64,000 nt of DNA, taken from positions 406,607 through 470,606 of the forward strand of contig BDDD01000047.1 in assembly GCA_001972305.1 (NCBI GenBank), written 5' to 3'. The position numbers and the translations under genes are program-made. A model generated the notes under the pieces. It worked only from the letters and a program-made list of their open reading frames with translations. It was not told the DNA's origin and ran no database searches. Shown here one piece after another: positions 50,625 through 61,150 of this stretch (within the stretch, counting starts at the first letter, position 1; the number at the start of each line of letters is the position of its first letter). The stretch comes from Cephalotus follicularis. Taxonomy: Eukaryota > Streptophyta > Magnoliopsida > Oxalidales > Cephalotaceae.

Positions 50625-53600
50625 TGTAACGACCCGCATTTAATTTTGGGTAAATTGATGTTTGGGCTTGGGGGAAATTTTTTTTTCTCTCCTTGGTTAT
50701 GGTTGGCTTGGGCTCTTCTTGGTTATGTTGCTTTGGCTTGGGCTTGGTGGAGGCCCAATGTTTGATATGGGTTAAGAGATAAGAGTTGTTAGATGGTGTT
50801 GGGAGATGTGAAAAGCTTGCTTAGGAAGCTTCTTAGTTGACTTTTAGCACATGTCATGTACATCATATCATGGCCAAAGAAGTGTTTGGGAGAGTGAGCT
50901 TTCATCTTTCTTCTTCTTCTTTCTTCTGGAGCTTTGATCGCTGTTGAGGTTGGGACTTTCTTTCACCCGTCTACGCGTTCAGTAGGTGAGTTTCCTCCTC
51001 AGTACGTTTTGGTGCGTTGCTTGGCTAGTGTAGGCACGATCTTTGAGGCCGAGAAGGAGCTTTGCCTTGGTTTTCATGGATGTATGTGGTTCATGCATAG
51101 CTTAAGAGATGTTGATCTTGGTAGCTAAGCGTTCTTGTGTGTTGGTCTTGCAGAGGAAGATCTGCGCACGAAGTCCGCACAACAAGGGAGCTAGCAGACG
51201 AAGCTACTAATACTAGTGAGTGGGATGTTCTTCTTTCTGTCAATTGATAACTGAGAGTTTCTTGTTTATATGCCCTTCCATGATATTATCTTTGACTAGG
51301 ATTTCTTCTCCTGTCATCTTATTGAGATTGCATGTGAATACTTTTATCCTGATGCCTGGGTTGAACTTGCTGTTTCCCCTTTCTGTATAAGTATTCATGC
51401 TTTAATTGATATCATGTGTTGTTGTTCTCGGGTGCTGGTTACTGGGTGATGGTTACTTTGTTATGTGTGAGATTGTCGGCACTAGATGGTCTAAGTGGTG
51501 ATACACTTACCTATGAGCCGATGTTCTCCTCTGTTATCTCATCAAGGGCAGAGCTGAGCGGTGATTCGCGGGCCCCTTGGACGATATGAACGCTATGTGA
51601 TTTCTGACGAGTTAGCTCCTCGATCGATGTTCACCTAGTGTAGTGTTGAGCTCGTGATTGCCGACGGGGGTGGGTTTGCATAGCTCCTCGATCTAGGTTC
51701 ATGTAGTGAGGTGCGCTAACGTATGATTGCCAGGGGAGGAGTGCTGGTGTAGCCCTTCTACCGATGTTCATGCGGTGCTCTTGAAGTGGGTATCTATATG
51801 CGTATATGAGGAATGGTGTACAGTCCTGTAGCCCATGACCGCATTGATGGATTTCAGTGGAGTTGTTATTTATGCTGCCAATGTGGTTCCGGCTATGGGA
51901 AGTGTGTGAGTTTGATGTGTGCGTGTGCATGTGTGGAATGTGCTTGTGATTGATACAGTACCAGTAGTCCCCTTGATATTTGTTGATCCTTAGAGTTAAT
52001 CTTTTGTTGATCCTTGGATCCCTGGCATGTTCTGGCATATAACTTGTTGTCTATCTTCTTTCCTTGAGGTCAGTCATTGAGTTGGTAGGTCTGACGTCTC
52101 CTCGGGCTTTTCCTTTGTTATCAATATCCTTGTATATTTTCACCCCTACTTTGTTTTGTTGAGCAGTGGAGATGGGTTGTCCTTTGGCCCAGTTGGGGTA
52201 GGGCCCGTTTTCCTTGGTTCATGGCACCCCGGTGGAAGTGGGTTGCCCAGGATATTCCTTGATCTTACTCACTAGTCAGTTGGACTAATCCCCTCTCAGT
52301 TTTGTGTGGGGGGGAAGCGGGGTAGCAGGGTTCTTGAGATCGACTAAGGATAACGCGTTGAAAGAGGTAGTCACTGGACGCAGCACCTTAGGATGGCTCC
52401 TTGGCCACGGCCACCTTCATGCATTGGGGACATTCATGGGGTTTTTCTGTAGACTTGTTACTGTCTTGTAAACCCTTTCTTGTAAACATGTATACGCTCT
52501 TTTTGGATGTTGTGGATGCGTGGCATTTTGTCCAGGACCGTGTATATAATTCTCTTGCTTTATATACCTTGTTGTTTACGCTTGGTGTTCGGGTGTGCAG
52601 GGACGATGTATGAGTTCGAGGGTTGTTTGACCCTGGGCTGAGGACCAGGTCTCCCCAGCCCTGGCCTTGGTGAAACTTAAATGTTTCTCCCTTGGAGCCT
52701 TTTGTGCATGGCACCTCTGCTGAGATGCCGGGGGAGGGGTGGCAGTGCACGTGGTTGGTCAAACCTTAGGTTGACTTTGTAGCTCGGGTTGGTTGACCTT
52801 AACTTGGGGTGTGGTGGCATCCCCGGGTGTTGTCCCTGGGCATGCCATAGGCATTAAAGGGGAGTAGCCAGTTTCCTTAAGTGTTGCTCGTCCTCCCGAC
52901 CTCGGACCAGCTCGGCCCCTGGAGATGCTTTTGTGGGTGAGCCCTGGTTGATCCCCTGGGTACCTGGCCGGGGTGAGATTCCATCTCCTTAGTGTAAGTT
53001 GAGCGTTTGGGGGACCTCGGGTAGCGGTCCCAATGTTTGGCGTTTGTCCTCAGGCCCTTGTGTTGATCACAGGCTTAGCCTTATGTTAAGTGTTGTCATT
53101 TTCATGTGCTCGGGCATATCCTTGTTTGTGTGGGTCATGCCCTGGGGAGGACATACCCGGGGAGGATATGTCCTAGGTTGGTTGTCCAATGAGGACATGC
53201 CCGAGAGTGGCTCATCCGGTGAAGGCATGTCTTAGGATGGGGCGCAGACATTGCTTGTGTTACGTCATGTTGCGTTGGGTGGTGTTGACATCCACTGCCC
53301 AGGACCCCAGGCAAGACGTAGTGTTGCGTTATTTGCCCTGGCTCCCTTCCCTGGCATGTTCCTTTAGTGGAACGGTGCTTTTGGGTAGTGGTTGTTGTGT
53401 GTGTTCCTTTAGTTAAACGGTGAGCTTTGGGAATGGTTTTAAGTAAGGGTTGTTTGCAGTTTTACCCTTCCTTCTTTGTCCCTACTCTACCGTGTGTTTC
53501 TTTGGGCATTTCTGGTTTTTATACCTTAGGTGCGTTGGGCCTGGGCAGTGTGTTTTTAACGCCTACCCTGGCCTTAGCGTGAGCCTGCGTTTGTTGGGAT

Positions 53601-53682
53601 TTTTGTTAGGGATCCAGGTGAGGTATCCTTCCACCTAGCACGACCGTCCTCGGGCGGGCGTGCTCGGGAACGAGGCGTGTCA
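50625..53682 (+). repeat. 5' LTR of element M (about 3058 bp)
   Basis: It starts TGTAACGACCCGC and ends GAGGCGTGTCA. It aligns with 61151-64000 almost throughout. It holds short tandem repeats near 51590-51790 with ATGTTCAC or GGTTCATG and GATTGCC as shared phrases. CACTAGTCAGTTGGACTAAT near 52270 is shared with N. Confidence 0.92.
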
Positions 53683-53688
53683 CCTTTT

Positions 53689-53699
53689 TGGTATCAGAG
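53689..53699 (+). other. Primer-binding site of M
   Basis: TGGTATCAGAG, six bases after the LTR end. Confidence 0.92.
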
Positions 53700-53811
53700 A
53701 GACCGGTTTAGTTTCCTTGTGTTTCCTTTGGAGACTTTTGGGGGGAATGCATGCATTGCATTTCATGTAGTATACACGTTAGTAATGCCCTAACCTTGCC
53801 TTTGAAGGTAC

Positions 53812-55060
53812 ATGGTGCCTCCGCGTCAGACTCGAGGAAGTGGCTTGGGTAGGGGACAATGGGTCTCCCCAGCCAGAGAACGTGGTCATGGTAGAGGAAG
53901 AGAGACCTCCCCACCACATGTGGATCAAGAACTACCTCCTGTTAGACCTGGTCTGCAGGTTAACCCTGGGATGGTGGAACAAGAGACCGGACCGGCAATG
54001 GCAGTTGAGGTCCCGGCAGCGCAGTCAGCAGCGTAGGTACCTCCTCTGATTGGTACTAGTAATCAAGCAGAGTGGATGCAGTTTGCTACTATGATAGAAC
54101 AAGCGTTGAGTGGTTCTCGACCTCAAGCTTTACTGATTGAATGTTTGCAATGTTTAGGTGCTGCAACTTTCGAGGGTACGGATGATCCAGTGGATGCAGA
54201 GGCATGGTTGAATCATCTTGAGATGCTCTTTGTACAGATGGGAGTTTCCGGCGACTCACGCGTTGGACTTGCCGTCTTCTTGGTAAGGAAGAATGCTCTT
54301 CGATGGTGGGAAGCTCTTCAAGCTAGACATATTGATATTGCTATGATCACTTGGGATGTTTTCAAGCGAGAGTTTCGCCAGTACTTCTTCCCGGCCACCT
54401 TCGTGAAGGGGAGGAGGAGAGATTTTCTGCACTTGCGTCAGGGGAGTATGACTGTGACCCAGTATGAATACTGCTTTATGAAGTTCTCTCATTTTGCTCC
54501 GGCTTTGGTGGCAGACCAAGAGGAGATGTGTGACAAATTCTTGGATGGGTTGAATCCCGAGGTGAGACATACTGTGGCAGCAACCAACTGGACTATCTTT
54601 GGAAATTTTATGGAATCTGCAAAGAGAGTTGAGGAGAGTATTACGGAGCAGAGGAATCGCCAGGAAAGGGGACAGAAGAGAGATGGACTACAGGCTTCTC
54701 AAGGGGAGGGTTCCTTCCAAGGACAAGGGAAACGAAGGAAACGGTACCCCCACAAGCAAGCTGACGGTGGAAACCGGGGATAGGCCAGGTTTGATGGCAG
54801 GGGATGTTTTCTCCGTAGCAGACGAGTCCTCCTACAGCCAATGGTGCGCAACAGAGCAGGCACCCGAGTTCATCAGCATCTCAACAGCCTCCCAAGTGCC
54901 AGAGGTGTGGTCGCTTTCACTTTGGCAACTATATAGAGAGCTGTGAGTGTTTCAAGTGTGGCCAGGTTGGGCACGTCAAGAGGAATTGTCCACAAGTTCA
55001 GCAGACCTTGAGGACACCTAGATTAGTTGCTTCTAACAGATAACCTGCGGGAGCCATAGG
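53812..55060 (+). pseudogene. gag of element M
   Basis: The ATG at 53812 starts MVPPRQTRGSGLGRG. One frame runs to 54783 with a single TAG at 54034. The capsid has FEGTDDPVDAEAWLNHLEML, ALRWWEAL, FKREFRQYFFPATFV and LRQGSMTVTQYEYCFMKF. After the TAG at 54781 and a shift, two zinc knuckles are read at about 54889-54990: CQRCGRFHFG and CFKCGQVGHVKRNC. A TAA near 55039 precedes protease. Confidence 0.88.
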
Positions 55061-55067
55061 TGGATCA

Positions 55068-55568
55068 ATGGCCTCGCAAGTGGGATCATCCAGGGCAGGT
55101 GGAATTCGTCAGCAGGGTAGACCGGCGGCGACAGCTAGTTACTATGCTCTTAACAGAGAAGATGCTCTCGGATCCGTGGACGTGGCTATAGGTAAGGCTC
55201 TTATCTTCGGCAGAGATGCCACGGTTTTGTTTGACACGGGAGCCTCTTTATCTTTTGTTGCCCATGCATTTTGCACACATGCATGTGGAGTGTTAAGTTT
55301 TTTGGATGAAGAGATCGTTGTATTTGTTCCTACGGGCCAGAGTTACCGTGTAGAACGAGTCTACAGAAGTTGTGATGTTGTGATCAAGGAACGGAGTTTT
55401 GTAGCCAACCTTTTTCCCTTTACGATTGAAGACTTTGATGCCATCCTGGGCATGGATTGGCTGGTAAGGCACCGAGCAGTGGTCGATTGTTCGCGTAAGG
55501 TTGTTTCCTTTTGCTTGCCTGACGAGCTCGGTACCTCTGAAGTTGATCTCAGCTATGGTTGCACTTAA
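55068..55568 (+). pseudogene. Aspartic protease of M, active site intact
   Basis: The frame of 166 codons shows DATVLFDTGASLSFVAHAF with D-T-G intact, and DAILGMDWLVRHRAVVDC. A frameshift near 55500-55560 leads to the reverse transcriptase frame. It is the only Tekay protease in the window with the canonical triad. Confidence 0.85.
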
Positions 55569-55868
55569 GGCTTTGGGCAAAGGTGCGCAAGGATTCTTAG
55601 CTCATGCGGTGGATACTCGGATGACTAAGCCAGAGGTAGGGGACTTACCCGTGGTTTGTGAGTTTCCCGATGTTTTCCCTGATGAGTTACAAGGTCCTCC
55701 ACCGGACAGGGAAATAGACTTTGAGATTGAGTTGATCCCTGGTGCGGCTCCTATATCCCTTGCTCCTTACCGTATGGCACCTGTAGAGTTGAAAGAGCTA
55801 AAGGTACAGTTGGAAGACTTGTTGGATAAATGATTTATTCGACCTAGCAATTCTCCATGGGGTGCTCC
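55501..55868 (+). pseudogene. Reverse transcriptase of M, N-terminal part before N
   Basis: It has VVCEFPDVFPDELQGPPPDR, IELIPGAAPISLAPYRMAPV and VQLEDLLDK, then TGA at 55831 and FIRPSNSPWGAP up to 55868. The next codons (LFVKKKDG) are at 58424, after N. Confidence 0.88.
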
Positions 55869-56509
55869 TGTAACGCCCCGTAGTAGTTTTGAGACTTTTT
55901 CTATGATGTATAATTTTTTTTATGGGCTTTGGACTTAATTGAGTAAGAGAGGAAAGTTAAGTGTTGGTTTGTTATAAGCCCAAGTGCAAAGCATGATTAG
56001 TAATAGTTGGAGGACTTAAGTGCAAAGCTTGTTGGGGAAGATTCCAACTTCCAAGACAAATGATGGCTGAAGTTGGGATTAGTGTGGAAGATATCTTGAG
56101 TTTTAGCTACCCTTTCTTCTAGCTTCTGCAGATTAGGGAGTTTTAGAGAGAGAGAGAGTCTAGTTCTCTTCTTCTTCGTTCTTGCGCCTGGACCTGTAGC
56201 AGTTGAAGCTTTCCGGGCGCAGCAGTGGAAGAAGCAGACGAGGTAAAGGAAAGAAGCAGACCAACCAGAGGAAGAGAGTAGCAGAGAAGAAGGGACGTTA
56301 GCGTCTAAGGAAGTAGCGAGAACAGTGAGAGGGACATCCTTTCTTTTAAAGCTTCTCATTGTTCATCTTATGTTCTTTGAGAATATTTCTCCTCAGCTTC
56401 AGTTTGAGTAAGTGAGTTATGATGGGAAGTTGTTTTCCCTAATGTCTTATGTTAACCATTCTTTTTGAGTGGAGTGTTCCCAGAGCCCAGAGCAAAGAAA
56501 GATGTTAAG

Positions 56510-56825
56510 CATCCATATATCGTTCATCTACGGATGAGATGACGTGTACTTGTTCACCCCCCTCCTCAGCGTACCTATCGTCTATGATTGGTTGTTGAGC
56601 GAGTCTGCCCCAGGTCCTAGCTGGATCTCCTTACATTGTGGCTAGGACAGTGTACAGGGTGAGTGCAGTCGAACACACATGTACAAGCTCCATCATCCTC
56701 AGCCTATCATCACTGGATGAGAAGTTGAGTGAGTCTGTCCCCGAGTTCCATACCTGGATCCCCTTGCATTGTTGCTAGGACAATGTATAGCAGCGAGTAC
56801 AGTTGAGCTAAGTTATCAGATATAG
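56510..56825 (+). repeat. Two-unit tandem duplication in N
   Basis: Two units of roughly 180 bases share CATC, GGATGAGA, TTGAGCGAGTCTG or variant, TGGATC, CCTTGCATTGT or variant, and GCTAGGACA. Confidence 0.65.
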
Positions 56826-56934
56826 TAGTATATAGAGCCTTTCAGTAAGTTTCCTAGAGGAGGACCGTGTCCTCGAACTTTTAGTCCCCAGCCGAGTATA
56901 CCTCAAGTGCTAAGCAGCAAGCAAAACAGAAAGT

Positions 56935-57045
56935 ACAGATGAGTCGGCAGGTAAGCTGCTCAGCTCGGCTTTGGCCAAAAAAAATAGAAAATACATATGG
57001 GTCGGCAGGTAAGCTGCCCAGCCCGACTTAGTCCAAAAACCAGCT
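56935..57045 (+). repeat. Short tandem duplication in N
   Basis: GTCGGCAGGTAAGCTGC occurs at about 56944 and 57001, each followed by CAGC and a purine-rich end. Confidence 0.8.
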
Positions 57046-58422
57046 CAACAGGCCATTATAAGTTTGCAAGTATATATAAGTAATTAGCAAAGCAAGCATA
57101 GCAAAGAAAAGCCAGTTCTAGCTCAGTTGTTCTCCTCGGGTGTTTAGTCGGGAAGGAACCCAGTTATCTTTCATATCACTTTCTTTTAATCAGTTGTATT
57201 CTTATGTTTATATCAGCTTCATGAATGTTCTAGAACTAGCTAAGCAGAGAAAAGAGTGAGTTTTCTTCAAGTACTTTGAGCTTTTCCTTATTATATGCCA
57301 TGAGATATGCTTTGTATACAGTCTTTTCCCCAGTTGGGATAGTTAATCATGCTCACGGTAAGTTTTCTTCAACGCATTCCTTTTTATGGATGCACCAGAG
57401 GATGTTTTGTTCCCAGTCACTTAGTCAGTTGGACTAATCCCCTCACAGATTCTTTTGCAGAACAGCCAGCCGGAGGAGACCCTCCAGCCCAGTAGTAGAT
57501 AGCTGAGCAAGGTAGTTTTTGAGCTCAGCACCAGGGAACGCCAGCTCGGGCGTTTAGCTTTGCATTGGGCATTCGTTGGGTCTTTTTACCCTTCTTTTGT
57601 AGTAGAGTATCAGAGAGCCTTCTTTGTGTCAGCTTATGTTGTTCTTTTGCCTGCCAAGGAAGGCAGTGTATGTATGCCAGGGAACAAGATATGTAATGAT
57701 GTGATACTTTTAAGATACGTTATGGATGTTTTGAGTTGACAGGCATGTTTATCTTGTGTTTTTATGAATGTTTCCTGTTTTGAGTTTAGTGATCACAGGC
57801 CTGGCAGGGGAGCTAGAGAGTCCCCAGGCTAGTATAGCAGAGATGAGCCCAGCATAGGTGTTATGTTAGTTGCGTTGTTAAGTTGAGCAGGGTTGTACGG
57901 CGGGGGACAACTTATGTTTGCGTTGTTTCCAGGGGAGTTTAAGTGAGCACGTGAGGCGTGCGTTGGCTTCTCCCCAGGAGCTTATGTTGTTTTCTCACTA
58001 GGCGTTAGTTAAGCACAACGTTTTGGAACTTGGGCTAAGGATGCTTTAGCCTGGGAAGGAGAAAGACCCGAGGACAAGGAGTGTCCCCGGGCATGTTGGA
58101 CCACAGGTTGTTAAGTATGCTCGTGAGTTGCGCGTGTGTGCTCTCCTCGGGCATGCTTTTGCGCGTTAAGTTAAGCGACCATGTGAGGATCACGTGGGGG
58201 CTTAAGTGATACGGTGCGTTTGGAGCTTTGGTTCTAAGTTGTGCTGGGGGCATGTGCAGGAGAGGAGTTTGTTCCTCTGCACCGGATGCCCAGTTGGCTT
58301 CGCGCCTAGCCCATCCCAGGCTTTCTCCTCGGGCAGTTTTAGTTAAGAGGGTTATTTGCAAGAGGAGAGACATCCCCGGTAGGACACGTGTCCCATAGAG
58401 TTAGCGGGAACGGGTACTGACA

Positions 58423-59120
58423 AGTCTTGTTTGTGAAGAAGAAGGATGGAGCTATGCGCCTGTGTATCGACTATAGGAAACTTAACAAGGTTACTGTGCG
58501 TAACAAGTACCCGTTGCCAAGGATAGATGACTTGTTTGATCAGTTGCGAGACGCTTGTGTGTTCTCTAAGATAGATCTTCGGTCTGGATATCAGCAGTTG
58601 AAGGTGAAGAAAGAGGATGTTTTGAAGATAGCCTTCAGATCTCGTTATGGTCTCTATGAGTTCTCACTTATGCCTTTTGGTTTAACCAATGCCCCGGCCG
58701 CTTTCATGGATTTGATTAATCGTGTGTTCTAACCTTTCTTGGATACCTTTGTGGTGGTGTTCATAGACGATGTGATGGTATACTCGCAGAGTATGGCTGG
58801 GCATGAGGAACACCTGAGGATTGTTTTACAGACCTTGAGAAACCATAAGTTGTATGCTAAGCTCAGTAAGTGTGAGTTTTGGTTAGACAGGGTCGTGTTT
58901 TTGGGCCATGTGATCTCGGGCCAAGGTGTTGAGGTGGACCAAAGAAAGGTTAAAGATGTGTTGGCTTGGGAAAGACCCAAGAGCATGCATGAAGTACGCA
59001 GTTTCCTTGGACTTGCTGTCTATTACCGAAGGTTAGTGAATGGATTGTCGGCAATAGCGGCTCCTCTATCAAAGTTGGCAAGGAAAGATGTGAAGTTCGT
59101 TTGGTCAGAAGACTATGAAA
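58423..59120 (+). pseudogene. Reverse transcriptase of M, main part
   Basis: It starts [20 protein letters not shown], then [29 protein letters not shown], a TAA at 58730, and the intact catalytic FIDDVMVYS near 58762. The connection has [14 protein letters not shown] and [15 protein letters not shown]. It is in one frame with RNase H and integrase. Confidence 0.9.
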
Positions 59121-59560
59121 AGAGCTTCCATATGCTGAAGGATAAGTTAGTGTCAGCTCCGGTGTTGACCCTTCCTTCTCCAGGGGTGGGTTTTGTGGTT
59201 TACAGTGATGATTCTTTGCACGACCTTGGTTTTGTGTTGATGCAAGAAGGCAAGGTTATTGCCTATACTTCTCGGCAGTTGAAGGCTCGTGAGCTCAGTT
59301 ACCCTACGCATGACTTGGAGTTAGCTGCGGTGGTGTTTGCTTTGAAGATATGGCGTCACTATCTGTATAGTGAGGTCTGCCAGATCTTTACTAACCACCA
59401 GAGTTTGAAATATTTGTCTTCTCAAACACATTTGAACATAAGGCAGAGGAGATGGATCGAGCTCATCAAGGATTATGATTGTACCATCGAGTATCGACCT
59501 AGTAAGGCCAACGTCGTTGCTGATGCGTTGAGCAGGAAGTCCTCCGGTTCCTTGGCTCAT
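59121..59560 (+). pseudogene. RNase H of M
   Basis: It has [55 protein letters not shown] and [12 protein letters not shown]. The last is FTDH in A and K, so one conserved aspartate is asparagine here. ADALSRKSS marks the end. It is open in this copy. Confidence 0.88.
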
Positions 59561-60900
59561 GTATGGTTGGTTTACTTGCCGATATTGGAACAGTTAAGGT
59601 CTTTCAGGGCAGAGCTATCTGTCGGGGATAGTGGAGCAGTGTTGGCTTCTCTGCAAGTGAGATCTGTCTGGGAAGAGCAAATCAGGGGATTGCAAGAGAA
59701 GGACTGGAGGTTGGCCAAGTTGTTGAAACAAGGCATAGAGGATTCTCGGACTGACTTCCACATCAGGGGTGACGGTGCTTTGATGTTTGGACAGAGGATA
59801 TGTGTGCCACATGTCAAGAGGATCAAGCAGGAGATCCTTGAAGAAGCCCATCGTTCTCATTGGTCAATGCATCCTGGGAGTACCAAGATGTATCGTGACC
59901 TAAGGCAGTCTTTTTGGTGGCGGGGCATGAAGCGTGAGATTGCCAGGTTTGTGGAAAGGTGCTTGACATGCCAGCAGGTGAAGGCTGAGCGACAGAAGCC
60001 TTCAGGTCTTCTTCAACCGCTTCCTATTCCAGTGTGGAAATGGGACAACATATCTATGGACTTTGTCACTGGTTTTCCTCGGATGAGGAGTAAGCTTGAT
60101 GCTATCTGGGTGATAGTATATCGCTTGACCAAGTCACCTCACTTCATACCTCTAAGGAAGGACTTTGGTTTGGACAAGTTAGCTTGGTTGTATGTGGATG
60201 GTGTGGTCAGGTTACATGGGATCCCCATCAGCATTGTTTCGGATAGAGACCCGAGGTTCACATCAAGATTCTGGCAGAGCTTGCAGAGGTCGTTAGGTAC
60301 GGAGTTACGACTCAGTACGGCGTACCATCCTCAGACCGATGGGTAGTCTGAGCGTGCTATCCAGATTCTTGAGGATATGTTGAGAGCCTGTGTCATGGAT
60401 TTCCGGGGAAGCTGGGATGACCATTTGACTTTGATCGAGTTCGACTACAACAACAGCTATCAAGCAAGCATTGGTATGGCTCCTCATGAGGCTTTGTACG
60501 GTAGATGTTGTCAAACTCCTTTGTGTTGGAATGAGGTGGGAGAACACCAGTTGTTAGGACCAGAGCCGGTCAGGGACGCAGCAGAGAAGGTGAAGGTGAT
60601 CCGTGATCGTTTGTATGCGGCCTAGAGTAGGCAGAAGAGCTACGCAGACTAGCGCCGTAAGGACTTATAGTTTTCTGTAGGTGACAAGGTTTTCCTCAGG
60701 GTATCACCTTACACGGGGATTATTCATTTTGGCAAGCGTGGGAAGCTTATCCCAAGGTACATAGGACCCTTTGAGGTTGTGCAAAGGATTGGACAAGTTG
60801 CTTATCGTCTGGCGTTGCCTGAGGGGATGGCCAGGGTGCACAACCTATTCCACGTATCTGTGCTAAGGAAATACGTTGTTGATCCTTCCCATGTGTTGAC
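59561..60900 (+). pseudogene. Integrase of M
   Basis: The zinc-binding part has [17 protein letters not shown] and [10 protein letters not shown] (about 59850-59990). The core has [25 protein letters not shown] and QTDG, then TAG at 60344 and SERAIQILEDM. The C-terminal part has RCCQTPLCWNEVGEHQLLG, TAG stops at 60623, about 60650 and about 60668, then QRIGQVAYRLALPEGMARVH. All are in one frame. The stops at 60344 and 60668 stand where A has Gln; 60650 aligns with Lys in A. Confidence 0.9.
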
Positions 60901-61123
60901 CGAGCCAATGGTGTTGGCCAGGGAGGATTTGTCAGTGTTGGCTTATGAGGAAGCCCCAGAGCAGATCTTAGACCACCGGGAACATGTGTTGAGGAATAAG
61001 ACTATTCCCTTGGTGAAGATCTTGTGGAGAAACAATGTAGCAGAAGAAGCTACCTGGGAACATGAGGACCAGATGAGGGAACGTTACCCTGACTTGTTCC
61101 CTGGACTAGAGCTGGAATTTTGA
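60901..61123 (+). pseudogene. Chromodomain-like tail of M integrase
   Basis: It reads PMVLAREDLSVLAYEEAP, EQILDHREHVLRNKTIPLVK and EEATWEHEDQMRERYPDLF, then LELEF-stop at 61121-61123. It is open and the clearest copy in the window of this Tekay-type tail. Confidence 0.9.
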
Positions 61124-61137
61124 GGACAAAATTCCTT

Positions 61138-61150
61138 AAGGGGGAGAGGT
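61138..61150 (+). other. Polypurine tract of M
   Basis: AAGGGGGAGAGGT directly before TGTAATGGCCAGC. Confidence 0.85.

Larger units (their letters stand above)
55869..58422 (+). mobile_element. Element N: solo Tekay-type LTR in M, 2554 bp
   Basis: It starts TGTAACGCCCCG and ends GGGTACTGACA. There is no coding region. It shares TAGTCAGTTGGACTAATCCC (57420) and other phrases with the M LTR, so the families are related. The M reading jumps across it within [15 protein letters not shown]. No clear five-base duplication is seen (GCTCC on the left, AGTCT on the right). It has no GTCGAC cluster. Confidence 0.8.

Noticed and set aside
53189..53416. Plus-strand frame seen again at 63714-63941
   Set aside because: The two copies are simply the two LTRs of M. 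LTR sequence is not expected to encode protein and no motif is visible.
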